Part shown: positions 60,299 through 64,000 of the stretch, piece after piece
How the letters are laid out: the number at the start of each line of letters is the position of its first letter
How positions within the stretch are numbered: the first letter of the stretch is position 1
Assembly: GCA_910585005.1 (NCBI GenBank)
Contig: CAJUCN010000011.1
Span: 1 to 64,000 of the forward strand
DNA from: an uncultured Lachnospiraceae bacterium
Lineage (GTDB): Bacteria > Bacillota > Clostridia > Lachnospirales > Lachnospiraceae
DNA length: 64,000 bases
Direction: 5' to 3'
Translations under genes and position numbers: made by a program
The notes under the pieces: model-generated
What the model was told of the DNA's origin: nothing
Database searches by the model: none
The model's input: only the letters and a program-made list of their open reading frames with translations

Positions 60299-61477
60299 AT
60301 GATGAAAAAATTACAAATACTTGTTTTGATAACCCTGTCAACGTTATTCTTATTATCTGGCTGTAAGAAAACGGAAGAATCTCCGGATATTGCTTTACAG
60401 CCTATAACCACTTCTACTCCATCTCCCGTGGAAAACACGGATGCGGAGACAGAAACAGAAACTCAGACACCTGAACCTGCTGCAGACGATACACCACCTG
60501 CAGCGGGTATGGTAAAAAGCCGTATCACAAACGAATGGGTTCCCGAAAAGATAGCAAATCGCCGTCCAGTCGCCATTATGATCCCCAACACCAAAACCGC
60601 CAGCCAATATGGGCTGTCAACTGCAGATGTACTTTATGAGTGTAATGTAGAATCTGGCATTACGCGCCTTATGGGTATCTGGGAAAACTGGGACGACCTT
60701 GATAAAGTCGGAAATGTCAGAAGCAGCCGTGATTATTTCCTGTACTGGTCTTTTGAATGGGATGCATTCCATGTACATTATGGCGGCCCATTTTATATGG
60801 ATGATCTGCTGGCCAGGAAAGATACGGATCATATTAATCTGAATATTGATATTTCTAAAACTTATCACTTCCGTGATATTGCGAAAAATGATTTTGATAA
60901 TGCTTTTACCGATTCAGCCCTAATCAAAAAGTACATTGAAGATAGAAATTATTCCCTGACATACCGGGCTGATTATTCGGATGAACGGCACTTTTTATTT
61001 GCCCCTAACTCCGATCCCAATACCCTGGCCCAGTACGAAAACTCAATTGCTGCGGCGATGGTTGATATGTCCATTGCCTATCCGCTTACTAATTGTTATT
61101 TTCAGTATAATGAAGAGACCGGCCTTTATGACAGATACCAGCATCTGTCCGGTGAGCGGGAAGGTCCTCATATGGATCTGGCTACCAACACACCTCTTGC
61201 TTTTAAAAATCTATTGATCCAAAATACCTACTATGAGATTCGTGATGAAAAGGGGTATCTTTCCTTCCAATGTCACGACACAACCCGGGACGGATGGTTT
61301 TTTACTAACGGCAGAGGCATTCATGTAAATTGGGAAAAAACCTCAGACTATAGCTCTACCAGATATTATGATGATGATGGAAATGAGATCCAATTTAATA
61401 CGGGTAAAACCATGATCTGCATTTTAGAGGATGGAGACAGTTTCCAGGTAAACGGTAAAGCTGTTGTTAATCCTTAA
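60299..61477 (+). CDS. DUF3048 lipoprotein B, tandem paralogue
   Basis: 392 residues. Signal peptide with lipobox LLSGC, a Thr/Glu-rich linker (about 25-65) and the same DUF3048 core as its neighbour: RRPVAIMIPNTKTASQYGLS, LYECNVESGITRLMGIW, GNVRSSRDYFLYWSFEWDAF, then GYLSFQCHDTTRDGWFFTNG. The middle (about 170-200) differs from paralogue A. The ATG at 60299 has GAGGG upstream; an ATG at 60284 is less likely. Probably co-transcribed with A and ended by a strong terminator. It arose by tandem duplication. Confidence 0.9.
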   Translation: MMKKLQILVLITLSTLFLLSGCKKTEESPDIALQPITTSTPSPVENTDAETETETQTPEPAADDTPPAAGMVKSRITNEWVPEKIANRRPVAIMIPNTKTASQYGLSTADVLYECNVESGITRLMGIWENWDDLDKVGNVRSSRDYFLYWSFEWDAFHVHYGGPFYMDDLLARKDTDHINLNIDISKTYHFRDIAKNDFDNAFTDSALIKKYIEDRNYSLTYRADYSDERHFLFAPNSDPNTLAQYENSIAAAMVDMSIAYPLTNCYFQYNEETGLYDRYQHLSGEREGPHMDLATNTPLAFKNLLIQNTYYEIRDEKGYLSFQCHDTTRDGWFFTNGRGIHVNWEKTSDYSSTRYYDDDGNEIQFNTGKTMICILEDGDSFQVNGKAVVNP

Positions 61478-61483
61478 CGAAAA

Positions 61484-61510
61484 AGAACTGCCATTGGCAG
61501 TTCTCTTTTT
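61484..61510. terminator. Bidirectional terminator between DUF3048 pair and leuA
   Basis: Stem AGAACTGCC/GGCAGTTCT with a 3-base loop. CTTTTTATTTT follows on the plus strand and a short T-run on the minus strand. Confidence 0.9.
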
Positions 61511-61513
61511 ATT

Positions 61514-63193
61514 TTATTTATGTCCCAGCTCCATCCGGTTAACCGCTGAGAAGATTGCCCTTACGGAAGCTCTGGTAATGTTGGAGCTGACTCCTACGCC
61601 GTAGGTAACTCTTCCACTGTCCGAATCAAGCAGATGGATGTATGCTGCCGCCTGGGAATTGGAACCGCTCTGCAACGCATGCTCCTCATAATCCAACACT
61701 TTGATGGCCACATCCAGTTCCTGCTGAATTCCTCTCTGAACCGCATCAATAGGCCCATTCCCCACTGCCTCAAAAGATTTCTCCACACCTGCATCTGTAT
61801 AAACGACCAAAACCTTTGTGTCGAATTCCGATTGAATCTCGCCACTCAAGTCATCCACCTTCAGCTTGCGGAAATGAATCGGTTCCTTTTTATCCAAATA
61901 TTCCTGGCGGAAGGCTGCCATGATCTCATCCGGTGAAACTTCACCCTGTTTTTCAGATATATCCTGAATCACATTTGCAAATTCCTTATGCATCCCTTTA
62001 GGAAGCTTAAAACCAAAATAAGTATCCATTATAAAGGCTACGCCACCCTTACCGGACTGTGAATTGATGCGGACAATCGGTTCATACTCTCTGCCAATAT
62101 CAGAAGGATCAATAGGCAGATACGGAACCTGCCAAATCTGGCTTTCCCTTTCTTTCATCGCCTTCACACCTTTATTGATGGCATCCTGATGGGAACCAGA
62201 AAATGCAGTGAACACCAGCTTTCCGGCATAAGGATGCCGTGGGTGCACCTGAAGCTTACAACATCTCTCATAGATCTCTATGATCTCATTTACCTTCTCT
62301 ATATGTAATTCAGGATCAATTCCCTGGGAAAACATATTATATGCAATGTTTAGCACATCTACGTTTCCAGTTCTCTCTCCATTCCCAAACAACGTCCCTT
62401 CCACACGCTGTGCGCCTGCCAGCATAGAAAGCTCTGCAGAAGCCACGCCTGTTCCCCGGTCATTATGGGGGTGTACACTTAAAATGATGCTTTCCCTGTC
62501 CTTAAAATGCCGATCCATCCACTCGATCTGATCCGCATACACATTAGGCGTATTCATCTCTACGGTAGAGGGCAGGTTAATGATAATAGGATTTTCCTTT
62601 GTCGCCCCCCAAGTCTCCTGCACCGCCGTACAGATCTCCAGTGCAAAATCAAGCTCGGTTCCGGTAAAGCTTTCCGGAGAATACTCCAAAATAATTTTTC
62701 CCGGGAACTTCTCTGCCTGCTCTTTCACCATCAATGTCCCCTGGACTGCGATATCTATGATCTCTTTCCTGTCCATTCCAAAAACCACATCTCTTTGCAA
62801 TGTGGAAGTAGAATTATAGATATGCACGATTGCCTCTTTACATCCCTCGATAGATTGGAACGTACGGTCAATCAGCTCTTTGCGGCACTGGGTAAGCACC
62901 TGTACCCGCACATCATCCGGAATCATCTTTCTCTCTATAAGCTGACGCAAAAAATCAAACTCGATCTGGCTGGCTGCCGGAAAACCAATCTCAATTTCCT
63001 TAAATCCCAGGCCAATGAGATATTGAAACATTTCAATCTTTTCACTAACCACCATAGGGTCGATCAATGCCTGATTGCCGTCCCTCAAATCAACACTGCA
63101 CCAGATTGGCGCTTTTTCTATTTCCCTGCAAGGCCATTTTCTCTCCGGATACTCAACCACCGGATTTTTCCTGTAACGTTTATAATTCAGCAT
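61514..63193 (-). CDS. leuA: 2-isopropylmalate synthase, long (LeuA2) form
   Basis: 559 residues. TIM-barrel synthase with SVDLRDGNQALIDPM (catalytic Arg-Asp), IEIGFPAASQIEFDF, and SVHPHNDRGTGVASAEL (metal His). A C-terminal LeuA dimer/regulatory domain (about 430-559) is present, where leucine would bind. It condenses acetyl-CoA with 2-oxoisovalerate in leucine synthesis. The opening LNYKRYRKNPVVEYPERKWP is that of the longer yeast/actinobacterial-like class. It starts 18 bases after ptsH, with no leucine leader or T-box in between. Confidence 0.95.
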   Translation of the reverse strand: MLNYKRYRKNPVVEYPERKWPCREIEKAPIWCSVDLRDGNQALIDPMVVSEKIEMFQYLIGLGFKEIEIGFPAASQIEFDFLRQLIERKMIPDDVRVQVLTQCRKELIDRTFQSIEGCKEAIVHIYNSTSTLQRDVVFGMDRKEIIDIAVQGTLMVKEQAEKFPGKIILEYSPESFTGTELDFALEICTAVQETWGATKENPIIINLPSTVEMNTPNVYADQIEWMDRHFKDRESIILSVHPHNDRGTGVASAELSMLAGAQRVEGTLFGNGERTGNVDVLNIAYNMFSQGIDPELHIEKVNEIIEIYERCCKLQVHPRHPYAGKLVFTAFSGSHQDAINKGVKAMKERESQIWQVPYLPIDPSDIGREYEPIVRINSQSGKGGVAFIMDTYFGFKLPKGMHKEFANVIQDISEKQGEVSPDEIMAAFRQEYLDKKEPIHFRKLKVDDLSGEIQSEFDTKVLVVYTDAGVEKSFEAVGNGPIDAVQRGIQQELDVAIKVLDYEEHALQSGSNSQAAAYIHLLDSDSGRVTYGVGVSSNITRASVRAIFSAVNRMELGHK

Positions 63194-63211
63194 TTTCCCA
63201 TGCCTTTCCGA

Positions 63212-63475
63212 TTATTCGCCTAATCCATTTTCTATTGCTTTTACAAGTGATTCCAATGCTTTTTCCTCGTCCTCACCCTCACAGATAAACTCAATCTCAT
63301 CCCCGCATTTTACACAGGCTCCCAACACACTAAGCACACTCTTTGCATTTGCCGTGTTTTCCCTGAATGTAAAGGTTATCAATGATTTAAACCGCATTGC
63401 TTCCTTACATAAGATTCCTGCCGGCCTAAGATGCAAGCCTGTGGGGTTCTTAATGACCACCTTCTGTCTTACCAT
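63212..63475 (-). CDS. ptsH: Phosphocarrier protein HPr
   Basis: 87 residues. His15 in PTGLHLRPAG and Ser46 in NAKSVLSVLG are both kept, so it can carry phosphate from enzyme I and be regulated by HprK. It is the partner of the Crh-like protein at 39200-39460. The ATG at 63475 has GGAGGGAAGG upstream. It lies between glmM and leuA, away from other PTS genes; no enzyme I gene is in the window. Confidence 0.92.
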   Translation of the reverse strand: MVRQKVVIKNPTGLHLRPAGILCKEAMRFKSLITFTFRENTANAKSVLSVLGACVKCGDEIEFICEGEDEEKALESLVKAIENGLGE

Positions 63476-63502
63476 GTACCTTCCCTCCAATCAACCTGCC
63501 CG

Positions 63503-64000
63503 TCAAAGCATGATATTCTGAATCAGCTCCGCCAGTTTCTCTGCATCTTCTTCGATCATTTTCTGATCTTTACCTTCTATCATAACCCGTACCAGGGGTT
63601 CTGTTCCCGAAGGACGGATCAGCACCCTTCCTTCCCCTGCAAACTTATCCGTAAGGTTCTTGATTGCATCCGCGATCTCTGGATACTCCATATATTTCTC
63701 TTTTTTATGGTTGGGCACCTTTGCATTGACAAGAGCCTGAGGCAGCACTTCCATAATTTCTGCCAGTTCAGACAACTTCTTTTCCGTCTCCACCATCACC
63801 TTTAAAAGATGAAGTGCACTAAGAAGTCCATCACCAGTAGTATTTTCTTTTAAAAAGATAATATGCCCCGACTGCTCTCCGCCCAGGCTGGCATCAATTT
63901 CCTTCATGCGTTCCAGTACATACCTGTCTCCTACTTTGGTCTGTTCCATATGGATTCCATTCTTTTCCGCCATTAGGAAAAATCCCAGATTACTCATAAC
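63503..64000 (-). CDS. glmM: Phosphoglucosamine mutase, C-terminal part
   Basis: The last 166 residues of a GlmM protein; the gene runs out of the window at 64000. Visible are VMSNLGF, the sugar-binding GEQSGHIIF loop, GDGLLSALHLLKVM and the C-terminal phosphate-binding RPSGTEPLVRVM. The full enzyme interconverts glucosamine-6-phosphate and glucosamine-1-phosphate for UDP-GlcNAc synthesis. It is upstream of ptsH (27 bases) on the same strand. The catalytic phosphoserine lies outside the window. Confidence 0.95.
   Translation of the reverse strand, partial: VMSNLGFFLMAEKNGIHMEQTKVGDRYVLERMKEIDASLGGEQSGHIIFLKENTTGDGLLSALHLLKVMVETEKKLSELAEIMEVLPQALVNAKVPNHKKEKYMEYPEIADAIKNLTDKFAGEGRVLIRPSGTEPLVRVMIEGKDQKMIEEDAEKLAELIQNIML

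Noticed and set aside
63194..63211. Leucine attenuator before leuA
   Set aside because: Only 18 bases separate ptsH and leuA, too short for a leader peptide or T-box.
1..64000. CRISPR arrays, prophage or transposons
   Set aside because: No spaced direct repeats and no transposase, integrase or phage structural proteins were found in the reading frames.

Overview
The window is a chromosomal segment from a low-to-mid GC Gram-positive anaerobe, most likely a gut Lachnospiraceae (Clostridia). The support is Shine-Dalgarno sites of the AGGAGG type before nearly every gene, a long Gram-positive SRP RNA with an Alu domain, an HprK/Crh/RapZ/WhiA block, HD-GYP and GGDEF proteins, a DUF6128-like protein, a long-form LeuA and an NrdG2-type activase. 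I see no phage, transposase, integrase or CRISPR array. Identification comes from reading motifs only; no database search was run.

Layout. 1-9.9 kb: the 3' part of tRNA-Ser(CGA), a divergent GH9-like protein, a DUF2971 protein, a VanW-family protein, an OB-fold lipoprotein, and a complete sugar-type ABC transporter operon (ATPase, two permeases, a binding protein with an unusual C-terminal membrane anchor). 9.9-17.5 kb: an antibiotic-response region with blaI, blaR1 and a MecA/PBP2a-like penicillin-binding protein gene. The two transcription units carry BlaI-type operators on strong promoters. Next to them are a membrane-anchored sensor-like protein and a MATE efflux pump. 17.5-30 kb: tadA, nrdG2, the SRP RNA, a cytosolic LacI-sensor/GGDEF fusion, a PucR-type regulator, an orphan MsmX/UgpC ATPase, and an operon of HD-GYP phosphodiesterase, YesL-like membrane protein and Cache-like GGDEF cyclase. 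30-38 kb: housekeeping (metG, PAP2 phosphatase, acetyltransferase, cyclophilin, alanine/glycine symporter, fba).

38-50 kb: a lipid kinase and a conserved cluster, uvrC-hprK-ROK glucokinase-murB-rapZ-whiA-crh-like, preceded by ftsH and a DUF1846 gene. The HPr-like protein at its end has Glu at position 15 and Ser at 46, so it looks Crh-like. A true His15 HPr is encoded at 63.2 kb. 50-54 kb: pyrG behind a terminator-containing leader, then a second BlaI/M56-peptidase pair. 54-59 kb: GDP-fucose synthesis (gmd, fcl) around a polytopic membrane protein, DUF212 and rfbD. 59-64 kb: two tandem DUF3048 lipoproteins, leuA, ptsH and the 3' end of glmM.

The main observation is regulatory. The first BlaI locus uses operators of the TTACA-NN-TGTAA type (9975-9986 and 14373-14384). 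The second uses GTCTA-N6-TAGAC (53743-53758, with an imperfect copy at 53769-53784). A third GTCTA-N6-TAGAC copy lies 38 kb away at 15941-15956, at the same distance from a strong promoter, in front of the sensor-like gene beside the PBP. This suggests that two BlaI/BlaR-type circuits are wired to different targets but meet at one locus.
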